Source: Pseudohongiella sp. (lineage in GTDB: Bacteria; Pseudomonadota; Gammaproteobacteria; Pseudomonadales; Pseudohongiellaceae). Taken from it: a stretch of 53,484 nt of DNA. The translations under genes were made by a program, and so were the position numbers. Positions 8,547-18,117 of this stretch are shown piece by piece (within the stretch, counting starts at the first letter, position 1; the number at the start of each line of letters is the position of its first letter). The stretch spans positions 1-53,484 of the forward strand of contig JAUYSM010000047.1 of the NCBI GenBank assembly GCA_030696315.1, read 5' to 3'. A model generated the notes under the pieces. It saw only the letters and a list, made by a program, of their open reading frames with translations, searched no databases and had not been told where the DNA came from.

Positions 8547-9572
8547 CTAAATGCTGTGCTCGATGTGGTGCCGGATGAAGTGCACGATACGACGCTCAAG
8601 CCAATGCCGCTGACCGCGGGCGACAAACCCCACATGTCCACCTTCGTTGAGCACTTCGACATAAATGCTGGCACCGCTCTCATTTGCCAGCGGCAAGGCT
8701 TCTTCCGGAATGATGGGGTCGTTGCGACCGTGCACAAGCAATACCGGCACCTGCACTGCGGGCAAAAACTGACGACTGCTGCAGCGTTCGTAGTAGTCCT
8801 CTGCGCTGCTAAAACCATGCAGTGGCGCGGTAACCGCATCATCAAAATCCCATAAAGTTTTGACCGATTGTAGCGAGCCCAGCGCGTTGATGATCTGCAA
8901 TTGATCGTCGTAACCACTGTGCTCGAAGTGTTGTCGCTTTGCTTCAAGATCACGACGCAGCCGATTTAAAAAGTAGCGCCCATACCAATAGGCCACACCG
9001 TTGTTCATGCGCCCGCAACACAGCGCCAGCAAAAACGGGTTTGAGACACTGACCCCCGCCAACACCCTGTTTTTATGAGCAGTCTCACTTAACCACTTGA
9101 CGAGCACATTCGCTCCCAGTGAGTAACCAATCACAACAAGTTTTTGGTCTGGCGGCATTTCAAGCATAAGAGCGCTGATTACCTGCTCAACATCGTGAGA
9201 ACATCCTGAGTGGTAAGCCACGGCGCTGCGGTTAAATTCACCGCTGCATCCGCGAAGATTCATCGCCACACTCTCGAACCCTTGTGCTGACAACTCATGC
9301 TGCATGGCAATCATGTAAGGCGAGTCTGCACTTCCCGCAAGCCCATGCAACAGGAACACCAAGGGCTTTTGGCTGCCTGCTGTGCGTGCGGCTGAGGTTT
9401 CAAAATCAACATCAATAAAGTCGCCGTCGCTCAGACCTATCCGGCGCCGATGTCGCAACAATTGTGGACTTGTCTGAAGTTTGCGCCAAACCGTCTGCAG
9501 GTGTCCCCCTGGCATCCACCATGGGGCAACAAAAGGCTCCCCAAAACTGAGGTCGGTGTTCAGGCGGTTCAT
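8547..9572 (-). CDS. yheT: YheT-family alpha/beta hydrolase
   Basis: 341 residues. The N-terminal signature WWMPGGHLQTVWRKL is diagnostic of the YheT/ABHD1-3 family of alpha/beta hydrolases. The nucleophile elbow is GYSLGANV (Ser near residue 150), the acid is probably Asp in HGRNDPIIP and the histidine lies in EGGHVGFV. Members are thought to be esterases or lipases with poorly known substrates. Its start codon overlaps the rsmD stop (ATGA), so the two are translationally coupled; here it sits between rsmD and coaD. Confidence 0.93.
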   Translation of the reverse strand: MNRLNTDLSFGEPFVAPWWMPGGHLQTVWRKLQTSPQLLRHRRRIGLSDGDFIDVDFETSAARTAGSQKPLVFLLHGLAGSADSPYMIAMQHELSAQGFESVAMNLRGCSGEFNRSAVAYHSGCSHDVEQVISALMLEMPPDQKLVVIGYSLGANVLVKWLSETAHKNRVLAGVSVSNPFLLALCCGRMNNGVAYWYGRYFLNRLRRDLEAKRQHFEHSGYDDQLQIINALGSLQSVKTLWDFDDAVTAPLHGFSSAEDYYERCSSRQFLPAVQVPVLLVHGRNDPIIPEEALPLANESGASIYVEVLNEGGHVGFVARGQRHWLERRIVHFIRHHIEHSI

Positions 9573-10204
9573 GCTTCACTCTCTTGGCGTTCATAGAGAC
9601 CATAACAGACCGCGCCGGCCTTGCCCTGTTTACGCAGCGCCCAATTGCCAGGAAACTCGCCGCTTTCACTGCCTTGAGGCAAGGCTTGGCCTGATTCGAG
9701 GTAAATATGGGCATGCGGTTTTAACAAACCACTGGCCTCTAATGCCACACAATCACTGCGCAGGACATCAGAAGCAAAAGGTGGATCCATAAAAACCAGG
9801 CCATAGCGCGTGAATGGCACATCCGTTCGCGTCTCTGCCCTGCTTAACTGCCGGGTCTTGATAAATTGCTGCGCGGTGCCTGTGTAAACGCTGCCTTGAG
9901 CACTCTGCAACACTGTCAGGTGCGAGTTGATCGCAGCGGCGGCCTGCGCGGAGGAATCTACAAACATCACATGCCGCGCGCCACGCGACAAGGCTTCCAG
10001 ACCGCAGGCGCCGCTGCCGGCATACAAATCCAGACAATCCTCGTCCAGCGTGAGTCCTTGTAGCCAGTTAAACAGCGTCTCTCTGACACGGTCCGGCGTA
10101 GGGCGCAAACCCGGCACATCTGGAAAACGCAATTTACGCCCACGCCAGTAACCTCCAATAATGCGCAAGGTATTCTGCTGACCTGTTGGTTTTTTGCCAC
10201 TCAT
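9569..10204 (-). CDS. rsmD: 16S rRNA (guanine966-N2)-methyltransferase
   Basis: 211 residues from the ATG at 10204, which has AGGG about ten bases upstream; a longer frame from a TTG at 10258 is less likely. Uses S-adenosylmethionine to methylate G966 of 16S rRNA. Seen: LRIIGGYWRGRKL at the N-terminus, the arginine-rich RPTPDRVRETLFNWL substrate region, SAM-binding LYAGSGACGLEALSRGA, and the catalytic MDPPF motif. Divergent from ftsY, as in many Gammaproteobacteria, with 226 bases between the two start codons. Confidence 0.95.
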   Translation of the reverse strand: MSGKKPTGQQNTLRIIGGYWRGRKLRFPDVPGLRPTPDRVRETLFNWLQGLTLDEDCLDLYAGSGACGLEALSRGARHVMFVDSSAQAAAAINSHLTVLQSAQGSVYTGTAQQFIKTRQLSRAETRTDVPFTRYGLVFMDPPFASDVLRSDCVALEASGLLKPHAHIYLESGQALPQGSESGEFPGNWALRKQGKAGAVCYGLYERQESEA

Positions 10205-10364
10205 GAAATGAACCCTGCTGTCAGGCGTTTGTGATTGCTCAACGGTTTGTTTCTGCAATTACTGTATAAGACTAAAAGTCGGGAATTGTACGTTGCCATC
10301 ACCCGTTTTGGCAGGCGCAATTTATCCGGATAACAGAGTTTGTTTTTTTGGGCCCGAGCGAGTC

Positions 10365-10394
10365 ATGACGTGTTGCCTGTCAGAATGCTAGACT
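10365..10394 (+). promoter_or_regulatory. Possible ftsY promoter
   Basis: ATGACG (10365-10370) and TAGACT (10389-10394) are separated by 18 bases, and the second box is preceded by TGC, giving an extended -10. Match is moderate. Transcription would start near 10401, 30 bases before the ftsY start codon. Confidence 0.3.
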
Positions 10395-10430
10395 GTGCGC
10401 CCTGATTTGCCAGACTGCGGATAACTTTTA

Positions 10431-11624
10431 ATGTTCAGCTTTCTCAAAAAACGTCAAAACAATGCACCTGATCAAGGCAGCGAGCCGATCCCGGCGACGC
10501 AGTCGATTGCTGAGCCGGTGGCTCCCACTGTTGAGTCTGCAGACCCGGTTTCTCATGATGTTGTTACGAAAGTCGATGATTTTGCCCATGACACCTCTGT
10601 TAACGACGCCCTTGTTGATCGCACGCCCGTTGATCTTCCCCCCGTTGATGAAGTCTCAGTCGCCTCAGCGGAGACAAAGCCGCCTCTTGGGTTCTTCAGC
10701 AGACTGAAGCAGGGGCTTAGCCGCACACGCGAAAATCTTGCCGAAGGTCTTGGTGCATTGCTTAAGGGCCGAAAGACGATCGATGCCGCATTGCTAGAAG
10801 AGATTGAAATGCAATTGCTCAGCGCGGATGTCGGCATTGAGGCCACCGACCAGGTAATCGCCTCATTGACCGCCCGACTCAAGCGCAAACAGCTCACCGA
10901 TGCCGACGCTTTAATGACGCAACTGCAAGCCGAACTGCGCGAGCTGTTGACCCCTTGTAGCGTGCCCTTGGTAATTGACACTGCACGCAAACCCTACGTC
11001 ATCCTGGTAGTGGGCGTTAACGGGGTGGGTAAAACCACCACGATTGGCAAGCTGGCCCGACGCTTCCAGAATCAGAAGTTAAAGGTCATGCTGGCGGCCG
11101 GTGACACGTTCCGGGCAGCCGCGGTTGAGCAATTGCAGGCATGGGGCGATCGCAACCAGGTGCCCGTGGTTGCACAGGCATCTGGCGCAGACAGCGCGTC
11201 TGTCATTTTTGATGCCTATCAATCTGCCAAGGCAAAAGGCGTGGATGTGTTAATCGCGGACACCGCCGGACGCCTGCACAACAAGTCCAACCTGATGCAA
11301 GAGCTCGAAAAAATTGTGCGGGTGCTAAAAAAACTCGATGACAGCCTGCCGCATGAAGTCATGCTGGTATTGGATGCAACAACCGGGCAGAACGCGCTCA
11401 ATCAGGCTCAAAGTTTTAACAAAGCCGTTAACCTGACCGGTTTGTGCCTGACCAAACTGGATGGCACGGCTAAGGGCGGGATGGTCTTCGCAATCGCTAA
11501 AGCACTGGCGCTACCCATCCGATTTATAGGCATCGGTGAACAAGCTGAGGATTTGCGACCCTTTAATGCCGATGACTTTGTTGCCGCGCTGTTTGGCCAA
11601 TCCTCCAACAAAAACGCACCATGA
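10431..11624 (+). CDS. ftsY: Signal recognition particle receptor FtsY
   Basis: 397 residues. Docks SRP-ribosome complexes at the inner membrane through GTP-dependent pairing with Ffh. Residues 1-85 are the acidic, low-complexity A domain; the N domain covers about 88-180; the G domain carries the P-loop GVNGVGKT (195-202), GDTFRAAA (224-231), DTAGR (277-281) and TKLDGTAKGG (341-350). First gene of ftsY-ftsE-ftsX; its stop overlaps the ftsE start (ATGA). Confidence 0.97.
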   Translation: MFSFLKKRQNNAPDQGSEPIPATQSIAEPVAPTVESADPVSHDVVTKVDDFAHDTSVNDALVDRTPVDLPPVDEVSVASAETKPPLGFFSRLKQGLSRTRENLAEGLGALLKGRKTIDAALLEEIEMQLLSADVGIEATDQVIASLTARLKRKQLTDADALMTQLQAELRELLTPCSVPLVIDTARKPYVILVVGVNGVGKTTTIGKLARRFQNQKLKVMLAAGDTFRAAAVEQLQAWGDRNQVPVVAQASGADSASVIFDAYQSAKAKGVDVLIADTAGRLHNKSNLMQELEKIVRVLKKLDDSLPHEVMLVLDATTGQNALNQAQSFNKAVNLTGLCLTKLDGTAKGGMVFAIAKALALPIRFIGIGEQAEDLRPFNADDFVAALFGQSSNKNAP

Positions 11625-12325
11625 TTCGTTTTGATGAGGTCAGCAAGCGTTATGGCAATGGCCATCAAGCACTGAAACAGGTTTCATTTGAACTTGATCA
11701 AGGGGCCATGGCGTTCTTGACCGGCCGCTCTGGCGCGGGAAAAAGCACCCTGCTAAAGCTGATCATGCTGACCGAGCGGCCCGACCAGGGACAGATCGTA
11801 GTAGGCGCACGCAACATTCTGCGCCTGTCTTCCGCTCAAATTCCGTTTTATCGTCGCCGTATTGGTGTGGTCTTTCAGGATCACCAGTTACTTTACGACC
11901 GCAGCGTCTTCGACAATGTGATGCTGCCTTTACGTATTGATGCCTATGACAAACACGAAGCTGCACGGCGAGTGCGCGCAGCCCTGGATAAAGTCGGCCT
12001 GCTCAACAAAGAAAAGATGAACCCCATTACCTTGTCGGGAGGCGAACAGCAACGTGTGGGTATCGCGCGCGCGGTGGTGAATCGGCCTCAGATTCTGTTA
12101 GCAGACGAGCCTACAGGCAATCTTGATCCAGAGTTAGCGGCAGAGATCATGCTGCTGTTCGAGCAGTTTAATCAGGTGGGCGTTTCCATGTTGATCGCCA
12201 GTCACGATCTGTCACTGATAACTCGCCTGCGCCATCGCATTTTGACATTGGACCAGGGCGTGCTGGTCAAGGATGAGATGCATCCGAGTCGTCGGGACAC
12301 ACCCAGCCGCGGAGCAGACGCCTGA
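11621..12325 (+). CDS. ftsE: Cell division ATP-binding protein FtsE
   Basis: 234 residues. ATPase of the FtsEX complex, which couples the divisome to periplasmic amidase activation. Walker A GRSGAGKS (35-42), signature LSGGEQQR (138-145), Walker B/DEPT (162-165) and the switch histidine in IASHDLS are all intact. Overlaps ftsY by four bases and ftsX by one base (TGATG), so the three are translationally coupled. Confidence 0.97.
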   Translation: MIRFDEVSKRYGNGHQALKQVSFELDQGAMAFLTGRSGAGKSTLLKLIMLTERPDQGQIVVGARNILRLSSAQIPFYRRRIGVVFQDHQLLYDRSVFDNVMLPLRIDAYDKHEAARRVRAALDKVGLLNKEKMNPITLSGGEQQRVGIARAVVNRPQILLADEPTGNLDPELAAEIMLLFEQFNQVGVSMLIASHDLSLITRLRHRILTLDQGVLVKDEMHPSRRDTPSRGADA

Positions 12326-13317
12326 TGTCCAGCTCATCGCGACCTAATCCCTCTGCGGGAAAAAACACGCCTAATCGCAAGACTGGCGCCAAGCGTGACC
12401 GTTCGTCCCGCCAAAAGCTGGCCGGCTGGCTGGAGCAACATGTCGAAGCGTGCGCAGATGCGCTGCAAAGCTTGCGAACACAAGCACTTAATACATTCAT
12501 GAGCCTGGTGGTTGTCGCGATTGCATTGCTGCTGCCGGCCTTGGTGTACGTTGCTGGCAAAAACATGGCCCAGTTTGGCGACAGTCTGCAAAATACCAAC
12601 CGAATCAGCTTCTACCTAGAGGCTGACATCACCGCGGATTCCGTGCAAACCCTGCAACAGGCCATGCAAAATCACCCGCTTATCGACCGCGTAGAGTTTG
12701 TATCCTCGCAACAGGCGGCAGCCGACTTTACCACCTGGTCAGGGCTGGGGGACGTCATTAGCAGCCTGGGTAATAATCCACTGCCTGCCAGTCTCGAGGT
12801 ACACCCAAACAATATGCTTGCCGAGACGGCGCTTCAAATTCGTGATGCCTTTGCGGCTTCGCAAGGCGTTGAGCAAGTTGTGATGGATACCGCCTGGATT
12901 GAACGACTGGAGAGTTTGATGCGCCTGACCGACCGCATGGTCTTTGCGCTGATACTAGTGTTGTCGTTGGCCGTCCTGTTTATCATCGGGAATGCCATTC
13001 GCACCCATATCGCCGGACGCAGTGCCGAGATTCGCGTAATGACACTGATCGGTGCCACCCGTTCGTTTATCGCGCGGCCGTTTTTATACAGCGGCGCTTT
13101 GCAAGGCATGTTTGGCGCAGCACTGGCATGGATATTTTTGCAGGGTTTGCTGAGCGTATTTCGAGGTCCCGCACACAACTTGCTGGCCTTTTACGGAGAC
13201 CAGTATCAGTTTATTGGAATGGACTTGGTCAGCAGCCTGCTGTTGGTCGCAGGCGGGATGATTTTGGGCTGGATTGGCGCCGGTTTATCCGTATCACGGC
13301 ATCTCAACCAGTATTGA
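12325..13317 (+). CDS. ftsX: Cell division protein FtsX
   Basis: 330 residues. Membrane partner of FtsE. About 55 basic N-terminal cytoplasmic residues are followed by a first transmembrane helix (about 55-78), a periplasmic domain (about 80-190) and three more helices (about 195-217, 243-270 and 295-322), the standard FtsX topology. The periplasmic loop is where the amidase activator EnvC binds in other species. Last gene of the ftsYEX group; rpoH follows after about 210 bases. Confidence 0.95.
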   Translation: MSSSSRPNPSAGKNTPNRKTGAKRDRSSRQKLAGWLEQHVEACADALQSLRTQALNTFMSLVVVAIALLLPALVYVAGKNMAQFGDSLQNTNRISFYLEADITADSVQTLQQAMQNHPLIDRVEFVSSQQAAADFTTWSGLGDVISSLGNNPLPASLEVHPNNMLAETALQIRDAFAASQGVEQVVMDTAWIERLESLMRLTDRMVFALILVLSLAVLFIIGNAIRTHIAGRSAEIRVMTLIGATRSFIARPFLYSGALQGMFGAALAWIFLQGLLSVFRGPAHNLLAFYGDQYQFIGMDLVSSLLLVAGGMILGWIGAGLSVSRHLNQY

Positions 13318-13531
13318 TTCCAGGATAATTTTTTATCCCATGCACTTGAAACCGCAGAAAGCCACCACAATGTGGACTTATTACGTTGACTCAAGATGCG
13401 TCAAGCTTAGTGATACCCATGACTGGACACAGACCATCACTCATGTAATAAATGGTGGTAGACTACGGTCTCTTTGAACAACATTGGATTAACAGGGCCT
13501 TGTGAGCAAGGTTCCTGAATTGAGAGGACTT

Positions 13532-14410
13532 ATGAGCGTTGCAACCATGATGACAGGAAAGAGCTTGCAGCTTGCCGGCCCGTCAGTTCCGGGTCGCGAT
13601 TTATCTGCTTATATCACATCAGTGAACAGTATCGCTGTGCTGACTGCGGAACAAGAGCGCGAACTGGCCAACCGCTACTTCCATGAGGAAGATCTGGAAG
13701 CGGCTCGCCAACTGGTTCTGGCTCATCTGCGTTTTGTTGTGCACCTGGCGCGCAGTTACTCAGGTTACGGGCTTTCACAGTCCGATCTGATCCAGGAAGG
13801 TAACGTTGGCCTGATGAAGGCGGTGAAGCGCTTTAACCCGGATATGGGTGTGCGCTTGGTGTCGTTTGCGGTGCATTGGATCAAAGCTGAGATTCACGAG
13901 TTCATCCTGCGCAACTGGCGCATCGTCAAAATCGCTACAACCAAAGCCCAGCGCAAATTGTTCTTTAACCTGCGCAGCTCCAAAAAGAGCCTCGGCTGGT
14001 TAAATAATGACGAAGCGCAGGCCATGGCGGACGATCTTGGCGTCGATACGGTTGTGGTGCGTCAGATGGAAGGTCGTATGGCCTCCTACGATATGGCCTT
14101 TGATGCCGACGCTGATGCCGATGACGAAGAAGCCTATCTGGCACCGGCCTACTTTCTTGAAGATAACAACTCTGACATGGCGCGAGACATCGAAGAGACT
14201 GAATGGGAAGAAAATCAGACTAGCAATCTGCATATGGCCATGAGCCAACTTGATGAACGCAGCCGGGATATTATCAACAGCCGCTGGCTGGCTGATGAGA
14301 AAGCCACTCTGCATGATCTTGCGGCGAAATATAATGTATCCGCTGAACGTATTCGGCAGTTGGAACAGAACGCCATGAATAAGGTCAAGGGAGCCATTCT
14401 CGCTGCATGA
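13532..14410 (+). CDS. rpoH: RNA polymerase heat-shock sigma factor RpoH
   Basis: 292 residues from the ATG at 13532, preceded by GAGAGGA; a GTG at 13502 would add ten residues. Sigma-32 directs transcription of heat-shock genes. Region 2 contains [20 protein letters not shown] and the core-binding/-10 segment ending [18 protein letters not shown]; the RpoH box [10 protein letters not shown] follows; region 4 ends with [17 protein letters not shown], a -35-binding helix-turn-helix. Between the two lies a typical acidic linker. The location directly after ftsX is conserved in Gammaproteobacteria. A strong terminator follows. Confidence 0.97.
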   Translation: MSVATMMTGKSLQLAGPSVPGRDLSAYITSVNSIAVLTAEQERELANRYFHEEDLEAARQLVLAHLRFVVHLARSYSGYGLSQSDLIQEGNVGLMKAVKRFNPDMGVRLVSFAVHWIKAEIHEFILRNWRIVKIATTKAQRKLFFNLRSSKKSLGWLNNDEAQAMADDLGVDTVVVRQMEGRMASYDMAFDADADADDEEAYLAPAYFLEDNNSDMARDIEETEWEENQTSNLHMAMSQLDERSRDIINSRWLADEKATLHDLAAKYNVSAERIRQLEQNAMNKVKGAILAA

Positions 14411-14436
14411 CGGGCACGCCGGAAAATCCTCTCACC

Positions 14437-14468
14437 AAAAGCCGCTGTCTCTGGCAGCGGCTTTTTTA
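14437..14468 (+). terminator. Rho-independent terminator of rpoH
   Basis: AAAAGCCGCTG (14437-14447), a seven-base loop, and CAGCGGCTTTT (14455-14465) form an eleven-pair stem that runs into a T tract (TTTTTTATT). It begins 27 bases after the rpoH stop codon. Confidence 0.92.
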
Positions 14469-14520
14469 TTACAGCACCGCCCATTAAGATTTCAAACACA
14501 CAATCGTTCAGGAGTCTGTT

Positions 14521-14901
14521 ATGCCCATGCTGATTATCGGGATTGCTGCCATCAATGGCCTTTTGGCCGTTGCACTGGGCGCGTTTGCGGCACACGGACT
14601 CAAAGCCCGCCTCGCACCTGACATGCTGGCGATTTTCCAGACCGGTGTTCAATACCAGATGTATCACGCGCTTGCGATGTTCGGCGTTGGATTATTGTGC
14701 ATGCAAATCAGCGACTCCGCCCTGTTGCGCGCCAGCGCCTGGTCATTCCTGGTCGGGATTATCATCTTCTCCGGCAGTTTGTATATTCTCAGCCTGAGCG
14801 GGATTCGCTGGCTGGGCGCAATTACCCCAATAGGCGGTGTCGGGTTTATCCTGGGCTGGATATTACTGGCAGCAGCCATGTTTTTTGGTCGCAGCGCCTG
14901 A
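14521..14901 (+). CDS. DUF423 inner-membrane protein
   Basis: 126 residues with four predicted transmembrane helices and the DUF423 (YgdD-like) N-terminus ALGAFAAHGLK followed by FQTGVQYQMYHALAM, both hallmarks of the family. Preceded by AGGAGT, seven bases before the ATG. Function of DUF423 proteins is not established. It lies between rpoH and thiS; 30 bases separate it from thiS. Confidence 0.92.
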   Translation: MPMLIIGIAAINGLLAVALGAFAAHGLKARLAPDMLAIFQTGVQYQMYHALAMFGVGLLCMQISDSALLRASAWSFLVGIIIFSGSLYILSLSGIRWLGAITPIGGVGFILGWILLAAAMFFGRSA

Positions 14902-14931
14902 GCCTGTCAACTTCAGCGAAGGTAAAACAAA

Positions 14932-15135
14932 TTGATCACCGTTTACGTCAATGGCAATCCGGTCGAACTGCCGGAACACAGCACCATTCTGAATCTGCTG
15001 GAGCAGCTCGACATGACACAAGGCCGTCTTGCCGTTGAGTTGAACGCTGGTATTGTGCCCCGCAGCCAGCACAGCAGCACGCCGCTCAACAACGGCGATA
15101 TTCTTGAGATAGTTCACGCCATCGGCGGCGGCTAG
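14932..15135 (+). CDS. thiS: Sulfur carrier protein ThiS
   Basis: 67 residues with a TTG start (GAAGGT nine bases upstream). Ubiquitin-like fold protein whose C-terminal Gly-Gly (here AIGGG) is adenylated and converted to a thiocarboxylate that supplies sulfur for the thiazole ring of thiamine. The sequence VNGNPVELPEHSTI and NNGDILEIVHAIGGG are typical. Followed after 27 bases by thiG; the partner adenylyltransferase ThiF is not in the window. Confidence 0.95.
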   Translation: MITVYVNGNPVELPEHSTILNLLEQLDMTQGRLAVELNAGIVPRSQHSSTPLNNGDILEIVHAIGGG

Positions 15136-15162
15136 ATTTGACTGACAAACAGGAAACGTTTT

Positions 15163-15972
15163 ATGGGTAACAAGAATGTCGAGACTCCAGCAATCAACAA
15201 ACCCTTGGTACTTGCCGGCAAGACCTACGAGTCACGGTTAATTATTGGTAGCGGCAAGTATCGCGATTTCCAACAAAACCTGGACGCCCTGGTAGCAAGT
15301 GGCGCACAGATGATTACCGTGGCCATTCGCCGGGTAAACCTGGGACAAAATAAGGGCGAGCCCAATTTGCTGGACGTGATTTCTCCGGAAAAATATACCA
15401 TTCTGCCCAACACCGCCGGCTGCTATACCGCTGCCGATGCCGTTCGTACCTGCCGGATGGCGCGTGAGTTACTGGACGGACATAAGCTGGTCAAACTTGA
15501 GGTACTGGGCGATCAGAAGACCCTGTATCCGAATGTGACTGAAACACTCATTGCGGCCGAACAGTTGGTAGCCGATGGATTTGATGTCATGGTGTATACC
15601 AGCGACGACCCCCTGATTGCCAAGCGGCTTGAAGAAATCGGCTGTATTGCCGTGATGCCATTGGGCGCCCCGATCGGGTCAGGGCTGGGCATACGCAACC
15701 CCTACAATATCCGGCTGATTCTGGAAAACGCCACCGTCCCCATTATTGTGGATGCTGGCGTAGGCACGGCCTCTGACGCAACTATCGCAATGGAACTCGG
15801 GTGTGACGGCGTGTTGATGAATACCGCCATTGCTGAGGCTCGAGATCCGGTACTCATGGCCTCTGCCATGCAAAAAGCCGTGGCCAGTGGCCGGGAGGCA
15901 TGGTTGGCTGGCCGTATGCCGCGCAAACTTTACGCCAGCGCATCGTCTCCCATTGATGGCACATTTTTTTAG
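15163..15972 (+). CDS. thiG: Thiazole synthase ThiG
   Basis: 269 residues. Condenses 1-deoxyxylulose 5-phosphate, a glycine imine and ThiS-thiocarboxylate into the thiamine thiazole. Seen: [13 protein letters not shown] near the N-terminus, the Schiff-base lysine region [17 protein letters not shown], and the phosphate-binding glycine-rich segments [15 protein letters not shown] and [18 protein letters not shown] precedes the ATG. Co-transcribed with thiS. Confidence 0.97.
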   Translation: MGNKNVETPAINKPLVLAGKTYESRLIIGSGKYRDFQQNLDALVASGAQMITVAIRRVNLGQNKGEPNLLDVISPEKYTILPNTAGCYTAADAVRTCRMARELLDGHKLVKLEVLGDQKTLYPNVTETLIAAEQLVADGFDVMVYTSDDPLIAKRLEEIGCIAVMPLGAPIGSGLGIRNPYNIRLILENATVPIIVDAGVGTASDATIAMELGCDGVLMNTAIAEARDPVLMASAMQKAVASGREAWLAGRMPRKLYASASSPIDGTFF

Positions 15973-15996
15973 ATACCTGGCGCAAGAGCTCTTTTT

Positions 15997-16740
15997 ATGG
16001 AAAACAACATCACGCATGACGCAGGCGATGCAACGTCAGCAGACTCTGCAGCACACGCACCCGTTCGCCGCCCATTGCGTAGTTACGTCATCCGCAGTGG
16101 CCGCCAGACCGTTGCACAACAGGAGGCGATCGAAAAACACTGGTCAACGTATGTCATTGAAGACCACCTGTCACCACTGAATGCTGAGGTTGTGTTTGGC
16201 CGTCACGCACCACTGGTGCTTGAAATTGGCTTTGGTATGGGCGACTCCCTCGCTGAAATGGCCATCAACAATCCCGACAAAAACTATATTGGTATCGAAG
16301 TCCATCGCGCGGGCGTGGGCAAGCTGATCAATTACATTGAAAGCAGCAAACTCAGCAACCTGAGGATATATTGCTTTGACGCGGTAGAAATTCTGGCCAA
16401 GTGCATCCCGGACCACTCGCTGGATTTGGTTCAGATCTTTTTCCCGGATCCCTGGCATAAGAAGAAACACCAGAAACGGCGCCTGATTCAAACCGCGTTT
16501 GTGCAGGATTTGTTAAAAAAGCTGAAACCGGGCGGACGAATCCATTTGGCCACCGACTGGCAACATTACGCAGAACAGATGATGGACGTGCTCAGCTGTA
16601 TTGATTTACTTAGCAATACCGCCGGGAAGGGTCAGTACGCACAGAATACCGGCCGACCAGAGACCAAGTTCGAGCGGCGCGGAAACCGGCTTGGCCACGG
16701 CGTCTGGGATCTGATGTTTGAGCTTGTCGTCCCTGACTGA
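15997..16740 (+). CDS. trmB: tRNA (guanine46-N7)-methyltransferase
   Basis: 247 residues. SAM-dependent enzyme forming m7G46 in tRNA variable loops. Contains SAM-binding EIGFGMGDSLAEMA, the family motif FFPDPWHKKKHQKRRL and LATDWQHYAEQM, and the C-terminal GRPETKFERRG. The first about 35 residues are poorly conserved in the family, so the exact start is less certain. The order thiG-trmB is standard in Gammaproteobacteria. Confidence 0.96.
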   Translation: MENNITHDAGDATSADSAAHAPVRRPLRSYVIRSGRQTVAQQEAIEKHWSTYVIEDHLSPLNAEVVFGRHAPLVLEIGFGMGDSLAEMAINNPDKNYIGIEVHRAGVGKLINYIESSKLSNLRIYCFDAVEILAKCIPDHSLDLVQIFFPDPWHKKKHQKRRLIQTAFVQDLLKKLKPGGRIHLATDWQHYAEQMMDVLSCIDLLSNTAGKGQYAQNTGRPETKFERRGNRLGHGVWDLMFELVVPD

Positions 16741-16844
16741 CAACTCATCCCGGTCAAAGTGGCAATGACTGTCTGGCTGGGTTATGCTCCTGCGGCAAGA
16801 AAACAAGAAGCGCGCTTGCCGAACACACAGGAGCTCCGAAAGTA

Positions 16845-18089
16845 ATGTTCACCCAGGTTCTATCCCGGAAATCCACACAAGCTGATCAGGTCGGTCACCC
16901 AGTCCGCCGCTGGTTCGGCATGGGCCTGCTGGCAATGTCGAGCATTCTGCTCGGCGCCTGTGGCGTTGATGAACTGCCCGAGAACCCGCCTGCTGGGCAA
17001 CTCAATCTGCCGCGCACCATCGCCTGGTCTGCTTATCCAACGGGGACCGGTGGTTATAGCCAGGCCGTCGCGATCGGCAACATTCTGCAGCGACAATATG
17101 GCGTAAACCTGCGCGTGGTGCCCGGTCGAAATGATGTGTCCCGTCTCGCCACCTTGCGCGCAAACCGCGTACACATGTCAGCCGGCGGCTCTGAAGCGGT
17201 ATATGCTCAGGAAGGTATCCTTAATTTCGCCGCACGCATCTGGGGCCCGCAACCAATCCGCGCCCTGATGTCCAACTTCTCTACCAGCTGCTCGTTCAGT
17301 TTTGCCACGGCTGCTGACGCCGATATCCGCACAGTCGACGATATGCGCGGCAAACGCCTGACGTTTGTGCAAGGTGCTCCCTCACTGAATAACGCCTCTA
17401 CCGCCTTGTTGGCCTATGCCAATCTGACTTGGGATGATGTCGAGATTGTTGAGGTTGGCGGTTATAACGCCTCCATCGATGCGGTCATCAACAACCGTGC
17501 CGATGTGGCAGGAGGTGCCTGCAACTCACCTCCGTTTATGCGCCTGGACTCCTCTCCGCGCGGCCTGCATTGGGTTGAATTCCCGCATGACGACCCGGAA
17601 GCCATCAAACGTGTTCGCGACCGTTTACCGTGGTATGTCCCCCACGTTGCGACCGAAGGTCCAGCCATTGATGTCAATACAGGTGTGCGGGTATTCACTT
17701 CCGCCTACCCATTGCTGGTGGCCATGGACACGGCTGAGGAAGATACGGTCTATGGGCTGACCAAAGTGATTGCCATGCACTACGATGACTACAAAAGCTC
17801 GGCGCCTGGCGCTAACGGCTGGTTGATAATGGGGCAACAACTGGAAAATGCATTTATTCCTTATCACGAAGGTGCGATTCGCTACTTCAAGGAGATTGGT
17901 ATCTGGACGCCAGAGGCCGAAGCCAAGCAACAGGAAAACCTCAATCGCCAACGGGTACTGATGGAGGCTTGGCAAGCCTACTGGCCTGGAGCATCAGAGG
18001 ACCGGGCAACATTTGAGCAAGGCTGGCTGGCATTCAGAGAACAGGCCCTTGAAGCGCAAGGTCTGATTACACTGTCTGAAACCCAGTAA
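16845..18089 (+). CDS. TAXI-family TRAP transporter substrate-binding lipoprotein
   Basis: 414 residues. The N-terminal 38 residues include a basic region, a hydrophobic stretch and lipobox LGAC, predicting a lipid-anchored periplasmic protein. The segment WSAYPTGTGGYSQAVAIGNIL followed by VVPGRNDVSRLATLRANRV is the TAXI (TRAP-associated extracytoplasmic immunogenic) family signature. TAXI proteins deliver dicarboxylates, glutamate or similar acids to a TRAP permease; the substrate cannot be read from sequence. The fused permease gene follows after 28 bases, so the two form one transporter. Confidence 0.92.
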   Translation: MFTQVLSRKSTQADQVGHPVRRWFGMGLLAMSSILLGACGVDELPENPPAGQLNLPRTIAWSAYPTGTGGYSQAVAIGNILQRQYGVNLRVVPGRNDVSRLATLRANRVHMSAGGSEAVYAQEGILNFAARIWGPQPIRALMSNFSTSCSFSFATAADADIRTVDDMRGKRLTFVQGAPSLNNASTALLAYANLTWDDVEIVEVGGYNASIDAVINNRADVAGGACNSPPFMRLDSSPRGLHWVEFPHDDPEAIKRVRDRLPWYVPHVATEGPAIDVNTGVRVFTSAYPLLVAMDTAEEDTVYGLTKVIAMHYDDYKSSAPGANGWLIMGQQLENAFIPYHEGAIRYFKEIGIWTPEAEAKQQENLNRQRVLMEAWQAYWPGASEDRATFEQGWLAFREQALEAQGLITLSETQ

Positions 18090-18117
18090 CGTATAACTCC
18101 AACAAAGACGACAACTC

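Noticed and set aside
9767-10037. Other long opposite- or shifted-frame ORFs inside rsmD, ftsY, coaBC, algC and copA
   Set aside because: Each lies within a gene with intact family motifs and shows no motif of its own.
10322-10333. 12-bp palindrome TTATCCGGATAA upstream of ftsY
   Set aside because: Perfect but short; about a dozen of this length are expected by chance in a window of this size.
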